A stretch of DNA of 64,000 nucleotides from Caldimonas mangrovi (GCF_023721835.1 NZ_JAMKFE010000017.1:1-64000), one strand, 5' to 3'. Counted from the stretch's first letter, positions 8,220 through 17,423 are shown. Numbers and translations: made by a program. The notes: generated by a model from the sequence alone, not told the origin.

Positions 8220-8975
8220 ATGGCGATCGACGGCGCCCGAGGGCCGCTTCGAGGCTACTCGTACACCCCACTGCCCCAGACACCGCAGCCCCACAGAGGC
8301 GGCGGCAGCCATGGCGCGGCCCACGCCAGCCCATTGGCTTCGCGCGGTGTGCCCGGCGGGCCAGCCCCGCAGCAACGGGCGCTGCTGCCCAGCACTGCCG
8401 CGCCTGGCCGCAACCCATGGGCCGGCGGGGCCGGCCCGCTGCCGCAAAGCCGGCCGAGCGCGTCGACCGCACTGGCGCGGCAGGTGGGGCGCGAACTCGC
8501 CGCGTTCGTGCCCGACAAGGTGCTGGGCACCTTCGGCTTTTCGGCGCACCTGCTGAACCGGCCCCCGCTGGGCCAGGTCTTGCAGCAGGCGGCGTCGCAC
8601 ACCTCGCATTTCAACGCCCTGGGCGAGCAGGTGGACGCCGCCCGAGGGAACGACCCGCGGCTGCAGGCCGCGTCGCCGCAGGTGCAGGCGTCGTTCCAGG
8701 ACGTGCGCGAGACCTGGCGTGCCCTGCGGCAGACGCCGGTGTCGCAGCTGCTTGCCAACCGCGAAGCCGTGAAGCAGCAGCTCCCGCAACTGCAGGCGGC
8801 GGTCGAGCAGGCGTATCAGGCAACCGCGCAGGCCTACCCGCCGACGCACCCGGCGTGGAAGGAAGCGGCGAAAGCCAAGTTGTCGACCGATCTGTCGACA
8901 CTGCACGTCTATGCCCGCATGGCGGCGGTGAACGTGCTGGGCCTGCGCAACATGGTGGCCGGCTCGGCTCGTTGA
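8220..8975 (+). CDS. Pro/Gly-rich protein under a PIP box, candidate type III effector
   Basis: A 251-residue protein starting at ATG 8220, with GGAG 6 bases upstream. Residues 1-80 are low complexity and rich in Pro, Gly, Ser, Ala, Gln and Arg, with no hydrophobic signal. This is the composition expected of an N-terminal type III secretion signal region. Residues about 85-251 are helical (QVGRELAAFVPDKVLGTFG, then repeated Gln/Ala-rich helices such as QQLPQLQAAVEQAYQAT). I recognise no catalytic motif or known effector family. The perfect PIP box 58 bases upstream suggests co-regulation with an Hrp type III system encoded elsewhere. Secretion is inferred, not shown. It could also be a translocation accessory or harpin-like protein. 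Confidence 0.65.
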   Translation: MAIDGARGPLRGYSYTPLPQTPQPHRGGGSHGAAHASPLASRGVPGGPAPQQRALLPSTAAPGRNPWAGGAGPLPQSRPSASTALARQVGRELAAFVPDKVLGTFGFSAHLLNRPPLGQVLQQAASHTSHFNALGEQVDAARGNDPRLQAASPQVQASFQDVRETWRALRQTPVSQLLANREAVKQQLPQLQAAVEQAYQATAQAYPPTHPAWKEAAKAKLSTDLSTLHVYARMAAVNVLGLRNMVAGSAR

Positions 8976-9071
8976 GCACGTATGGCAGGCGCTTGCGCCA
9001 TCCGACCTGCCACCTTTGCCAGGTGGCGCGCCACTGCGGGCTGACGCTTACATAATCGGGGGCAGTCCAGC

Positions 9072-10940
9072 ATGTCGCTCGCTTCGGCGGGGGATCTCAC
9101 GGTGGCGACTCTCATTCCATCACTCGGCAGTTCCACGTCCCGCATGACCGGCGGGGAACGCCGCGTGGCCGAGCGCCTGGAAGCCAAGCTGGACGACGAC
9201 TACCTGATCTGGTACGACGTGCCGATGGGGCCGCGCAACGCGCACCCGGACTTCTGCGTCATGCACCCGCGGCGCGGCATCCTCATCCTGGAAGTGAAAG
9301 ACTGGCGGCTCTCGACCCTCCGTCAGGCTGACAAGCAGACGTGGGTGATCCTGGTGGACGGGCAGCCCAAGCATGTGATCAACCCGCTCGAGCAGGCCCG
9401 TCAATACGCGCATCAGGTGGTCAACGCGCTGGAACGCGACCCGCAGCTGGTGCAGGCTGACGGGCCGCACCAGGCCAAGCTGGCGTTTCCGTGGAGCTAT
9501 GGCGTGGTGTTCCCGAACATCACGCGCAAGCAGTTCCAGGAAGCCGAGCTGCACCATGCGATCGAGCCGCATCGGGTGGTCTGCCAGGACGAGATGCTGG
9601 AAAGCGTCGAACCCGAAGCGCTGCAAAGCCGCTTGTGGGGCATGTTCCCCTACCTGATGCGCGGCGCGATGAGCCTGCCGCAGCTGGACCGGGTGCGTTG
9701 GATCATGTTTCCGCAGGTGCGCGTGCAGGCGCAAGCCTCGCTGTTGGACGACGCCGACGCGGCGGCGGAAGAACCGCCGAGCATCATGCGGGTGATGGAC
9801 CTGCAGCAGGAGCAGCTGGCGCGCTCGCTCGGCGATGGCCATCGCATCATTCACGGCGTGGCGGGCTCGGGCAAGACCATGATTCTGGGCTACCGCGCCG
9901 AGGCGCTGGCACGTGCCGGGGGCCCGGGCAGCAAGCCCATCCTGGTGCTGTGCTTCAACGAGCCGCTGGCCGTCAAGCTGGCGAGCACGATGGCGGCCAA
10001 GGTGCCCGATGAACGAGTTCACGTGCGGCACTTTCACAAGTGGTGCCGCGACCAGCTGGTGGCTTTTGGCCAGCCGTTGCCGGGTCAGATGTCGTCGGCG
10101 CAGTACGTGCAGGCCCTGGTCGATGGCGTGATCCGCGGCGTCGAGCGCAAGCAGATTCCGAGCGGGCAATACCAGGCGGTGCTGATCGACGAGGGGCATG
10201 ACTTTGCGCCGGAATGGCTGAAGCTGGTCACGCAGATGGTCGACCCGGCCACCAACAGCTTGCTGCTGCTGTACGACGACGCGCAGAGCATCTATGAACG
10301 CGGGCGCACCAGGCAGTTCAGCTTCAAAAGCGTGGGCGTGCAGGCGCAAGGCCGCACCACCATCCTGAAGATCAACTACCGCAACACCCGGCAGATCCTG
10401 CAGGTGGCTTCGTCCGTCGCAGCCGATCTGCTGACCCCCGACGAGACCGACGAAGACGGCATCCCGGTGCTCAAGCCCATCAGTTGCGGGCGCGACGGCG
10501 AGGCCCCGGTGCTGATCAACCTGCCGACGCTGCGCGAAGAGGCCTGGGCCATCGCCGAACAGCTGAAGCAGGCGCACCACGACGGCTTTGCGTGGGGCGA
10601 CATGGCGGTGCTGTGCGCCGACTGGAAGACCATGGACCTGTGCGCCCATGCGCTGCGCCAGCAGAAGCTGCCGCACGCGGTCCGCAAACGCCCCGGCGAC
10701 TACAGGCCCGAGGCCGACACGATCAAGGTCATGACGATGAAGGCCAGCAAAGGCCTTGAATTCCCCGTGGTGGCGCTGCCGGGTGTCGGACACATGCCCG
10801 TTCCTGACGAAGAGGAACATGAAGCGGCGCGCGTGCTCTATGTCGCAGCCACACGGGCGACGCACCGCCTGATGCTGGGTTTGGGCGGGGATGGGCATTT
10901 CGGCGGCAAGCTGCGCGCCGGCACTACCGCTTCAACATGA
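9072..10940 (+). CDS. NERD-domain UvrD/Rep-like superfamily I helicase
   Basis: A 622-residue cytoplasmic protein. An N-terminal NERD nuclease-related domain shows D60, then E74-x-K76 in LILEVKDW, consistent with a PD-(D/E)xK active site. A superfamily I helicase core follows: GVAGSGKT Walker A near residue 263, DEGHDF Walker B near 373, INYRNTRQ near 435, and the C-terminal motifs TMKASKGLEFPVV and RVLYVAATRA. Such NERD-helicases act on DNA and are often found in defence or mobile regions; the biological role of this one is unknown. ATG 9072 is used; M25 at 9144 would also leave both domains intact. A hairpin at 10960-10980 probably ends transcription. Confidence 0.85.
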   Translation: MSLASAGDLTVATLIPSLGSSTSRMTGGERRVAERLEAKLDDDYLIWYDVPMGPRNAHPDFCVMHPRRGILILEVKDWRLSTLRQADKQTWVILVDGQPKHVINPLEQARQYAHQVVNALERDPQLVQADGPHQAKLAFPWSYGVVFPNITRKQFQEAELHHAIEPHRVVCQDEMLESVEPEALQSRLWGMFPYLMRGAMSLPQLDRVRWIMFPQVRVQAQASLLDDADAAAEEPPSIMRVMDLQQEQLARSLGDGHRIIHGVAGSGKTMILGYRAEALARAGGPGSKPILVLCFNEPLAVKLASTMAAKVPDERVHVRHFHKWCRDQLVAFGQPLPGQMSSAQYVQALVDGVIRGVERKQIPSGQYQAVLIDEGHDFAPEWLKLVTQMVDPATNSLLLLYDDAQSIYERGRTRQFSFKSVGVQAQGRTTILKINYRNTRQILQVASSVAADLLTPDETDEDGIPVLKPISCGRDGEAPVLINLPTLREEAWAIAEQLKQAHHDGFAWGDMAVLCADWKTMDLCAHALRQQKLPHAVRKRPGDYRPEADTIKVMTMKASKGLEFPVVALPGVGHMPVPDEEEHEAARVLYVAATRATHRLMLGLGGDGHFGGKLRAGTTAST

Positions 10941-10959
10941 GGCGCCTCGGTTGAGGTCG

Positions 10960-10980
10960 CTGCGGACGACGCGTCCGCAG
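10960..10980. terminator. hairpin, possible bidirectional terminator
   Basis: CTGCGGACG and CGTCCGCAG form a perfect 9-base stem around a 3-base loop, between the convergent NERD-helicase and the minus-strand membrane protein gene. No T tract follows on either strand, so intrinsic termination is uncertain. Confidence 0.4.
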
Positions 10981-11059
10981 AACGTGTCGACATTTCTGAC
11001 AAGCTGCGACATGGGGCGACGTCATGCCGACAAGACCGCCTTGCCGGGACGTCTATCCA

Positions 11060-11659
11060 TCAGCGACTCACTTGGCGCAACGCGTACTCGCGCGTGGACA
11101 CGACATCCAGGCGCAGCGTGGCCAGAACGTCGGCCAGGCCCTTCGCCATCTCACGGTTGAACTTCTGTGCCTCGGGGTCCGAGGCTTCGAGCGCTTTCGC
11201 TTCCGACTCGTAGTACCCGTCCAGCAGGTACAGATACTGAAGCAGGTGGCGCACCATCGGTTCGCCGATGACGTGCTCTTCGGCGCACACCTTGCGGCTC
11301 AGTTCGTCCTTGCGCTGGCGCAGCGTCTCGGCCCGCTGCTGGATGTCGGCGTCGGCTTCCTTGCCGGGCTGCCTCAGCATCGTCTTCGCGAACCACTGTT
11401 CGCGCCGCGCCTGGTGCAGCGCGCCGTACTGGCCTTGCAAGACGCCGATGTCTTTCCACAGGGCGGTGGCGCTCTCGGTGATGAGGTTCGAATCGGTGAG
11501 GCGCAGGGCCGCCGTTGCCTTCTGCTGGTCGAACCACAGGTTGGCGGCGCTGGTCGCGACGAAGACGATGACGGCCAGCACGACCTTGTCGATGAGGGTG
11601 TGGGCCCACTGGCGGCGCCATGAGGGTGCTTCAACGGGGCGGGCTGCGCGGGGGTGCAT
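11060..11659 (-). CDS. membrane-anchored helical protein, unknown
   Basis: A 199-residue protein. GAGGAG lies about 6 bases before the ATG. One membrane helix is at about residues 24-42 (VVLAVIVFVATSAANLWF). It is followed by a long charged, probably coiled-coil domain with heptad-like Leu/Ala/Lys spacing (residues 45-199). The topology suggests a short cytoplasmic N-terminus and a periplasmic C-terminal domain. Neighbours are the NERD-helicase (convergent) and a decayed Fic gene upstream on the same strand. No family was recognised. Confidence 0.65.
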   Translation of the reverse strand: MHPRAARPVEAPSWRRQWAHTLIDKVVLAVIVFVATSAANLWFDQQKATAALRLTDSNLITESATALWKDIGVLQGQYGALHQARREQWFAKTMLRQPGKEADADIQQRAETLRQRKDELSRKVCAEEHVIGEPMVRHLLQYLYLLDGYYESEAKALEASDPEAQKFNREMAKGLADVLATLRLDVVSTREYALRQVSR

Positions 11660-11934
11660 CGGTGCTCCTCGTCATGCGTGGTGGTTTTTGCGCTCAGGGT
11701 CGCCGGCGCTGCGGCGCTGTGGCCAGGGACGGCTCAAGCCCGCACGCTGCCACTGCACGCGCCGGCGTGACATCCCCCGCATCGGGGGCGAGCGGGCTGG
11801 CCACCCCCGGAGCCCCTTGGCTGCCGGGGCAGCGGACACAGCTTCAGCGCAGAAGTTGCCTTCGCTTGCGGGCGAATGAGTGCCAGACGCCACGCACGCG
11901 GGGCCGAGTCCGGGCCAGGCGCAGGGCGGAAATT

Positions 11935-12219
11935 CGTCGCTGTCTCGGCTGAGCAGCTGCATCAGCTTGGGATGAATGAAAAGCTTCTCCTTGCCGAATG
12001 GCATTTCACGCTGTCCTTGGCTTCCAGCAACGGTAGGGTGTTGATGAGCATCGCCTGGTTGGGGATGCGCTCGGCCGCCTGCTTCAGCTCCGCCAACGCC
12101 GCCCGGGCTTCGATGCAAGCCTTGAGCACGGCGCGGCTTTCCAGCTCGCCGCCCGGGGGCAAGGCGGGCAACTGGTTGTAGGGAAGGTCTGGGGGCTCCT
12201 GCCATTGGGCCTCGGCCTC
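11935..12219 (-). pseudogene. Fic-family adenylyltransferase remnant with internal deletion
   Basis: From 12219 downward the minus strand encodes the typical Fic N-terminal domain ([20 protein letters not shown], then [17 protein letters not shown] and [13 protein letters not shown]). After EAKDS the homology jumps, with a frame change, to the typical C-terminal tail [21 protein letters not shown]. The whole catalytic Fic core with its HPFxDGNGR motif, normally about 250-300 residues, is missing. The gene has lost AMPylation activity. It begins right after the RidA stop codon. A perfect CCCCCG/CGGGGG hairpin with a 3-base loop (11774-11788) lies beyond its 3' end, in a stretch where I see no gene (11660-11934). 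Confidence 0.8.
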
Positions 12220-12224
12220 AGCGG

Positions 12225-12656
12225 CTACCCCGCCAACACGGCCACCGCCTCCACTTCGAACAACATCCCATCCAGCGCCAACCGCGGCACCGGGATCAGC
12301 GTGCACGTCGGCTTCGGGCCCGGCCCGAAGGCACGCACCAGTTCTTCGCCGAACACATGCAGCCGCGCTTCGCTGTGGTCGACGATCAGCACCGTGAGCT
12401 TGGCCACGTCGCTGGGGCCGGCGCCTGCAGCCTCCAGCGCGATGCGCAGGTTGCTCAAGCCCTGCCGCACTTGCGCGCCGAAGTCCGCGGGCAGCTCTCC
12501 GTGCTCGTTCTCGCCGCCCTGCCCGGCAACGAAGACCAGGCGGGCGCCGGGCTGCAGCAGCGCCACGTGCGAATAGCCGTTGGGCGCCGGGTCGTACAGG
12601 CCGGCGGGGTTGGTGAGGGTGAACGCGGGCCGTGCCGGGTTGACGGGGGTGGACAT
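12225..12656 (-). CDS. RidA/YjgF-family protein
   Basis: A 143-residue member of the RidA (YjgF/YER057c/UK114) family. These are trimeric proteins that hydrolyse reactive enamine/imine intermediates or act in amino-acid and aromatic degradation. Family features visible are the N-terminal [10 protein letters not shown] strand, [19 protein letters not shown], the helix [18 protein letters not shown] and the C-terminal [19 protein letters not shown]. The catalytic arginine of the archetypal RidA lies in a C-terminal R-x-x-V motif; here PVPRLAL is the nearest match, so true RidA activity is uncertain. It is divergent from the DMT exporter, with a strong dyad between them. Confidence 0.85.
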   Translation of the reverse strand: MSTPVNPARPAFTLTNPAGLYDPAPNGYSHVALLQPGARLVFVAGQGGENEHGELPADFGAQVRQGLSNLRIALEAAGAGPSDVAKLTVLIVDHSEARLHVFGEELVRAFGPGPKPTCTLIPVPRLALDGMLFEVEAVAVLAG

Positions 12657-12798
12657 GCATGGACTCCTTGGGCTTTGAGCGCTGCTCTCGAGCGAGCTGC
12701 ACCCCTAAGACGCGCCGGCTCGCGTGGCTGTGACACCGGTGAACGGGCGACTCTGCACGTGGCCGCCACGCGCTGCACGCTCCGCCCGCAGTACCCCT

Positions 12799-12835
12799 GT
12801 GCGATGTGCGGGGTGCAATGCTGCACACATCGCAC
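12799..12835. promoter_or_regulatory. 10-base inverted repeat between RidA and DMT genes
   Basis: GTGCGATGTG (12799-12808) and CACATCGCAC (12826-12835) are perfect inverted arms around a 17-base spacer, which itself contains a shorter TGCA...TGCA dyad. The position between divergent genes suggests a shared operator; no cognate regulator is adjacent except the LysR at 14003-14887. Confidence 0.4.
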
Positions 12836-12925
12836 CAGTCATCGGCGGGGTTTGCGCCGTGCCGTGCACGCCGGCTGCCCGCGCTCGACACAATGCCGCC
12901 TTTCCGCCTGCCCCCGGCCCCTGCC

Positions 12926-13885
12926 ATGAGCCGCACGATGTCCCCTGCCGCCGCTGTGCCCAGCGCCTCCCTCTTCACCGACCGCCGCATGGTGGCGGTG
13001 CTGGCCACGCTGTGCTGCCTGCTGTGGGGCAGTGCCTACCCGGCCATCAAGAACGGCTATGCGCTGTTCGGCATCGCGCCGGCCGACGTGGCGTCGCAGC
13101 TGGTGTTCGCGGGCTACCGGTTCCTGTTCGCGGGGCTGGTGCTCTGTGCGTTCGCGGCCTGCCGGGGCGCGGCGGTGCTGCAGCCCATGCGTGGCCACTG
13201 GCGGGCCACAGCGGTGCTGGGCCTGAGTCAGACCACGCTGCAGTACTTCTTTTTCTACGTTGGGCTGTCGCACACCACCGGCGTGAAGGGGTCGATCATG
13301 AACGCCACCGGCACCTTCTTCAGCGTGCTGCTGGCGCATTTCATCTATCACAACGACCGCATCAGCCACCGCAAGCTGCTGGGCTGCGGCCTGGGGCTGG
13401 CGGGCGTGATGGCGGTCAACTTCAGCGGTGACCTGCTGCAGTTCGAGTTCACGCTGCTGGGCGAGGGCTTCGTGGTGATCGCAGCGTTCGTGCTGTCGGC
13501 GGCGGCCATCTATGGCAAGCGGCTGTCGCAGCAGCTCGACCCGCTGTTGATGACCGGCTGGCAGCTGGGCATCGGTGGGGTCGCGTTGCTCGCCATCGGC
13601 TATGGCACCGGCGGCCATCTGTCGGGTTTCACGGTGGCGTCGACCGCACTGCTGGCCTATCTGGTGCTGCTGTCGTCGGCGGCGTTCGCGCTGTGGAGCG
13701 CGCTGCTCAAGGTCAACCGCGTCAGCACGGTCACGGCGTTCAACTTCCTGGTGCCGGTTTTCGGTGCGTTGTTGTCGGCCGCTTTCCTGCAAGAAAGCGT
13801 GCTGCAGTGGAAGAACGCGGTGGCCCTGGTGCTGGTGTGCTACGGCATCTGGCTGGTCACGGTGCAGCGCCCCCCATCGCGTTGA
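12926..13885 (+). CDS. EamA/DMT-family exporter
   Basis: A 319-residue inner-membrane protein of the drug/metabolite transporter superfamily. It has ten predicted helices arranged as two EamA repeats (about residues 20-155 and 165-315). Typical motifs are [16 protein letters not shown] in helix 1 and the helix-10 region ending [13 protein letters not shown]. Members usually export amino acids, nucleosides or small toxic metabolites; the substrate cannot be read from sequence. The start at 12926 precedes the first helix by about 20 residues. ATG 12893 is a longer option without a better ribosome-binding site. It is divergent from RidA. Confidence 0.85.
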   Translation: MSRTMSPAAAVPSASLFTDRRMVAVLATLCCLLWGSAYPAIKNGYALFGIAPADVASQLVFAGYRFLFAGLVLCAFAACRGAAVLQPMRGHWRATAVLGLSQTTLQYFFFYVGLSHTTGVKGSIMNATGTFFSVLLAHFIYHNDRISHRKLLGCGLGLAGVMAVNFSGDLLQFEFTLLGEGFVVIAAFVLSAAAIYGKRLSQQLDPLLMTGWQLGIGGVALLAIGYGTGGHLSGFTVASTALLAYLVLLSSAAFALWSALLKVNRVSTVTAFNFLVPVFGALLSAAFLQESVLQWKNAVALVLVCYGIWLVTVQRPPSR

Positions 13886-14002
13886 ACGCTCGGCCGCGCG
13901 ACCACGCGGTCAGGGCCGATACCGCTGCACGACGATGCCACACTCGTGGGCCGTCGCGTCGAGCAGGGGGCCCGCTCCTGCACAACGTCTTCGCAAAGCG
14001 CA

Positions 14003-14887
14003 CTACAACGCCCGGAGCTTCGCCGCCAGCAGGTCGAGCATCAGCTGCACACGCATCGGCTGCCGCCGGCGCGGCGGGTAGACCAGGTGCACCGTCTGCG
14101 ACGGGCCGGTCCATTGCGGCAGCAGGCGCACCAGTTCCTTGCGGCGCAGCAACTCGTTGACCATCCAGCAGGGCTGGAAGGCGATGCCGGCGCCGTCGCG
14201 CACGGCGTCGAGCAATGCCACGGCGCTGTTCAGACGGTAGCGTGCGGTCACCGGCACGTCGACGGTGCCGCCGGGGCCGGTGAGTTGCACGGTGTCATCG
14301 GCGCCGAGCAGGTAGCGCAGGAAGGGGTGGCGCACCAGGTCTTGCGGGCGGCGCGGGCGGCCGTGGCGCTGCAGGTAGTCGGGCGAGGCCACGATGTAGC
14401 GCGGCCACGTGGCCAGCTCGCGCGCTACCAGGTCGGGCGGCAGGGTGTGGCCGATGCGCACCATCAGGTCGAAGCGCTCCTCGATCGGGTCGACGAAGCG
14501 GTCTTCGAGCAGCAGGTCGATGCGCAGCTCCGGGTATTGCTGCAGCGCCTGCAGCATCAACGCGTTCAGGTGCAGCTCGCCCAGCGCCACGGGCGCCGAG
14601 ATGCGCACCAGGCCGCGCGGCTGGCGGGTGCGTTCGTCGAGTGCGGTGACGGCTTCGTCGTAGTCCTCGAGCAGGCGGCGTGCGCTGTCCAGAAAGCGCG
14701 CGCCCTCGTCGGTCAGCACCACGCGCGCCGGGCCGCGCTCGAGCAGGCGCACGCGCAAGGCGGCCTCCAGCGCGGCGATCTGCTTGCTCACGGTGGGTTG
14801 CGTGGTGGCCAGCGAGCGGGCTGCCGCCGACAGGCTGCCCAGCTCGGCAGCCCTCACGAAGTAATTCATGGCGCGCAGCCGGTCCAT
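14003..14887 (-). CDS. LysR-family transcriptional regulator
   Basis: A 294-residue regulator. The winged helix-turn-helix is at residues 1-60 (MDRLRAMNYFVRAAELG, SLSAAARSLATTQPTVSKQ) and an effector-binding periplasmic-binding-protein fold spans about 90-290. I start at 14887 because this gives the standard LysR N-terminus; ATGs at 14896 and 14923 would add 3 or 12 residues. It is divergent from the SGNH hydrolase/MFS pair, which it probably regulates. An ATTC-N7-GAAT element lies in the 80-base gap, but it is too short to be conclusive. Confidence 0.88.
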   Translation of the reverse strand: MDRLRAMNYFVRAAELGSLSAAARSLATTQPTVSKQIAALEAALRVRLLERGPARVVLTDEGARFLDSARRLLEDYDEAVTALDERTRQPRGLVRISAPVALGELHLNALMLQALQQYPELRIDLLLEDRFVDPIEERFDLMVRIGHTLPPDLVARELATWPRYIVASPDYLQRHGRPRRPQDLVRHPFLRYLLGADDTVQLTGPGGTVDVPVTARYRLNSAVALLDAVRDGAGIAFQPCWMVNELLRRKELVRLLPQWTGPSQTVHLVYPPRRRQPMRVQLMLDLLAAKLRAL

Positions 14888-14967
14888 GGTGGGCATTCCA
14901 GTTTCGAATGAGCTGGCTTCCATTCTGCCGTCTTCTCATCGCAGTTGGAATTGGCCACAGTGACGCC

Positions 14968-16242
14968 ATGAACCTGCTGCACCAAACCCTGCTCATTTCC
15001 TTCGTGCTGGCGCCGCTGCTCGCGGGCGCCGCGCCGTCTTCCGTTTCAACACCCGAGGGCGCTGCCGCGCCCCCGGTGTGGCAGCCGGCCTGGGCCGCCA
15101 GCCCGCAACCGGTGTGGGGCGACGGCTTCGTGCTGCCGCTCGGCATGCCGCGCACGCTGCAAGACGCCACGCTGCGCCAGACGCTGCGCGCCAGCCTGGG
15201 CGGCAAGCGCCTGCGCCTCGTGGTCAGCAACGAATACGGTACGGCGCCGCTGAAAGTGGGCCGCATGACGGTGCGGGCCCCGGGCGCCGCGCCGGCGCTG
15301 GCGGTGCGGTTCCAGGGGGCCGACGATGCACTGGTGCCGCCCGGCGCCCGGTTGTTGAGCGATGCCGTGGCCTTGCCCACACAGGCCGGCGACCGTTTGC
15401 AGGTCGATCTGCACCTGCCCGGTACCGCCACCGTGGCGGGCATGCACTGGGATGCGCGCGAGCCGGCCTTGCTGATGCAAGGCGACGCCACCGGGCAACC
15501 CGCGACACCGCAGGCACGGGCGCTCACCGCGCGAGCGTTTGTCACGGAGGTGCTGGTGGAAACGGGCCGCCCGCCCGCCGCCGTGGTGGCGATCGGCGAC
15601 TCCATCACCGACGGCAACGGCGCCACGCCGGGTGCGGACCAGCGCTGGCCCGACCACTTGTCGCGCCGCCTGGCGCCGCGGGGCGTGGCGGTGCTCAACG
15701 CCGGCATCTCCGGCAACCGGTTGCTGCGCGACGGCATGGGCGCCAGCGCGCTGGCCCGCTTCGAACGCGATGTGCTGGGCCGCCCCGGCGTGCGCGCCGT
15801 GGTCGTGCTGCTGGGCACCAACGACATCGGCTGGCCCGGCGGCCCGTTTGCCAGCACCGAGCCCTTGCCCTCGCTGGCCGAGTTGCAGCGCGGCCTGCGG
15901 CAGCTGGTCGAGCAGGCCCGTGCGCGCGGCGTGCGCGTGGTGGGCGCCACGCTGCCGCCCTTCAAGGACGCCTTGAAAGGCACGCCGCTGGAGGGCCACT
16001 ACAGCCCCGAGAAAGACGCGCTGCGACAGCGCCTGAACCGCTGGATCCGCGAGGCCGGAGTGTTCGACGCGGTGGTGGACTTCGATGCCGTGCTGCGCGA
16101 CCCGGCCGACCCGGCGCGGCTGCGCGCGGATTTCGATTCCGGCGACCACCTGCACCCCGGGGATGCCGGCTACCGGGCGATGGCCGAGGCCATCGACCTG
16201 AGTGCGCTGCTGGGCGCCGCCGCCGCCGCGGAGGTGCAGTGA
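14968..16242 (+). CDS. secreted SGNH/GDSL hydrolase
   Basis: A 424-residue protein with an N-terminal signal peptide (residues 1-22, NLLHQTLLISFVLAPLLAG). A beta-rich N-terminal domain (about 30-190) is followed by an SGNH hydrolase domain: block I GDSITDGNG near residue 210 with the nucleophilic Ser, the Gly block at SGNRLLRDG, the Asn block GTNDIG near 283 and the catalytic D-x-x-H in GDHLHPGDAGY near 393. The architecture resembles extracellular esterases of the lysophospholipase L1 type acting on acetylated polysaccharide or lipid esters. The stop overlaps the next start by one base (TGATG), so the MFS gene is translationally coupled. Confidence 0.85.
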   Translation: MNLLHQTLLISFVLAPLLAGAAPSSVSTPEGAAAPPVWQPAWAASPQPVWGDGFVLPLGMPRTLQDATLRQTLRASLGGKRLRLVVSNEYGTAPLKVGRMTVRAPGAAPALAVRFQGADDALVPPGARLLSDAVALPTQAGDRLQVDLHLPGTATVAGMHWDAREPALLMQGDATGQPATPQARALTARAFVTEVLVETGRPPAAVVAIGDSITDGNGATPGADQRWPDHLSRRLAPRGVAVLNAGISGNRLLRDGMGASALARFERDVLGRPGVRAVVVLLGTNDIGWPGGPFASTEPLPSLAELQRGLRQLVEQARARGVRVVGATLPPFKDALKGTPLEGHYSPEKDALRQRLNRWIREAGVFDAVVDFDAVLRDPADPARLRADFDSGDHLHPGDAGYRAMAEAIDLSALLGAAAAAEVQ

Positions 16243-17423
16243 TGAACACCCGAAGCACCGCGTTTCCCTTGCCGCTGCTGGCGCTCGCGCTCGCGGCCTT
16301 TGCCATCGGCACTACCGAGTTCGTCATCGTGGGGCTGCTGCCGGCGGTGGCCGCCGACACCGGCGTCACCCTGCCCAGTGCCGGGCTCCTGGTGACCGGC
16401 TACGCGCTCGGCGTGGCGTTGGGCGCGCCGCCGTTGGCGGCATTGACCGCGCGCGCCACGCCTTACCGCGCGCTGTCGGCGCTGATGGTGTTGTTCATCG
16501 TCGGCAACCTGATGTGCGCGCTGGCGCCCGACTACGGCTGGTTGATGGCCGGGCGCATCGTCGCTTCGCTCACGCACGGCGCGTTCTTCGGGCTGGGCGC
16601 CACGGTGGCCGCCGCGCTGGTGGAGCCGCAACGCCGCTCCGCGGCGATCGCGCTGATGTTCAGCGGCCTCACGCTGGCCAACGTGCTGGGCGTGCCGGCC
16701 GGCGCGTGGATCGGCCAGTACGCCGGCTGGCGCGCGACCTTCTGGTGCGTCAGCGGGCTCGGCGTGGTGGCGCTGGCGGCACTGCTGGTGCTGGTGCCCC
16801 GCTCCCTGCAACTGCACGGCAGCCGCGGCGGGGCCGGCTGGCGCATCGTCTTGCGGCCGCGCTTGCTGGGGGCGCTGGGGCTCACCGCGCTGGGCTTCGG
16901 CGGCATCTTCACCACCCTCACCTTCCTGTCGCCGCTGCTGCAGACCGAGGCCGGTTTCAGCGCCGCCCAGGTCAACGCCCTGCTGCTGCTGTTCGGCCTG
17001 GGCCTCACGGTCGGCAACATGCTGGGCGGGTGGGCCGCGGACCGTTGGCCCGGCCGCTCGATGTTCGCGGTCCTGGGCACGCTGGCGGCGTTGCAGGTGG
17101 CGCTGCATTTCGTGCTGGCCCTGCCGGTGCTGGTGACGGCGGGCATCTTCCTCTGGGGCATGGCGGCCTTCGCCACCGCACCGGGGCTGCAAAGCCGTGT
17201 GCTCGACGAGGCGGCCGACGCCCCGGCGCTCGGCTCCACGCTCAACATCGCGGCCTTCAACCTGGGCAATGCGGTGGCCGCGTGGATCGGCGCGCGCGCG
17301 ATTGATGCAGGAATGCCGATGTCAGGCTTGCCGTTGCTGTCGGCGGCCTTGACCGGCGCGGCGCTGGTGCTGCTGTTCGGGCTGAGCGTGCGCACGGCCA
17401 GCCCGAACGCGAGGCCGGCATAG
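16242..17423 (+). CDS. MFS exporter, AraJ/YdhP-like
   Basis: A 393-residue protein with twelve membrane helices. Helix 1 (LAAFAIGTTEFVIVGLLP) and its GTTEF signature are typical of the AraJ/YdhP/PbuE branch of drug:proton antiporters. A basic loop A-like region follows helix 2 and a long central loop lies between helices 6 and 7 (about 175-195). The gene overlaps the SGNH hydrolase by one base, so the two are one operon and opposite to the LysR gene. The substrate is unknown. Export of a small sugar-like or drug-like product linked to the hydrolase is possible but not shown. Confidence 0.87.
   Translation: MNTRSTAFPLPLLALALAAFAIGTTEFVIVGLLPAVAADTGVTLPSAGLLVTGYALGVALGAPPLAALTARATPYRALSALMVLFIVGNLMCALAPDYGWLMAGRIVASLTHGAFFGLGATVAAALVEPQRRSAAIALMFSGLTLANVLGVPAGAWIGQYAGWRATFWCVSGLGVVALAALLVLVPRSLQLHGSRGGAGWRIVLRPRLLGALGLTALGFGGIFTTLTFLSPLLQTEAGFSAAQVNALLLLFGLGLTVGNMLGGWAADRWPGRSMFAVLGTLAALQVALHFVLALPVLVTAGIFLWGMAAFATAPGLQSRVLDEAADAPALGSTLNIAAFNLGNAVAAWIGARAIDAGMPMSGLPLLSAALTGAALVLLFGLSVRTASPNARPA

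Noticed and set aside
9023-9056. GTGGCGCGCCAC palindrome and CATAAT as a promoter for the NERD-helicase
   Set aside because: The palindrome is short and GC-only, and no -35 element occurs at 16-18 bases from CATAAT.
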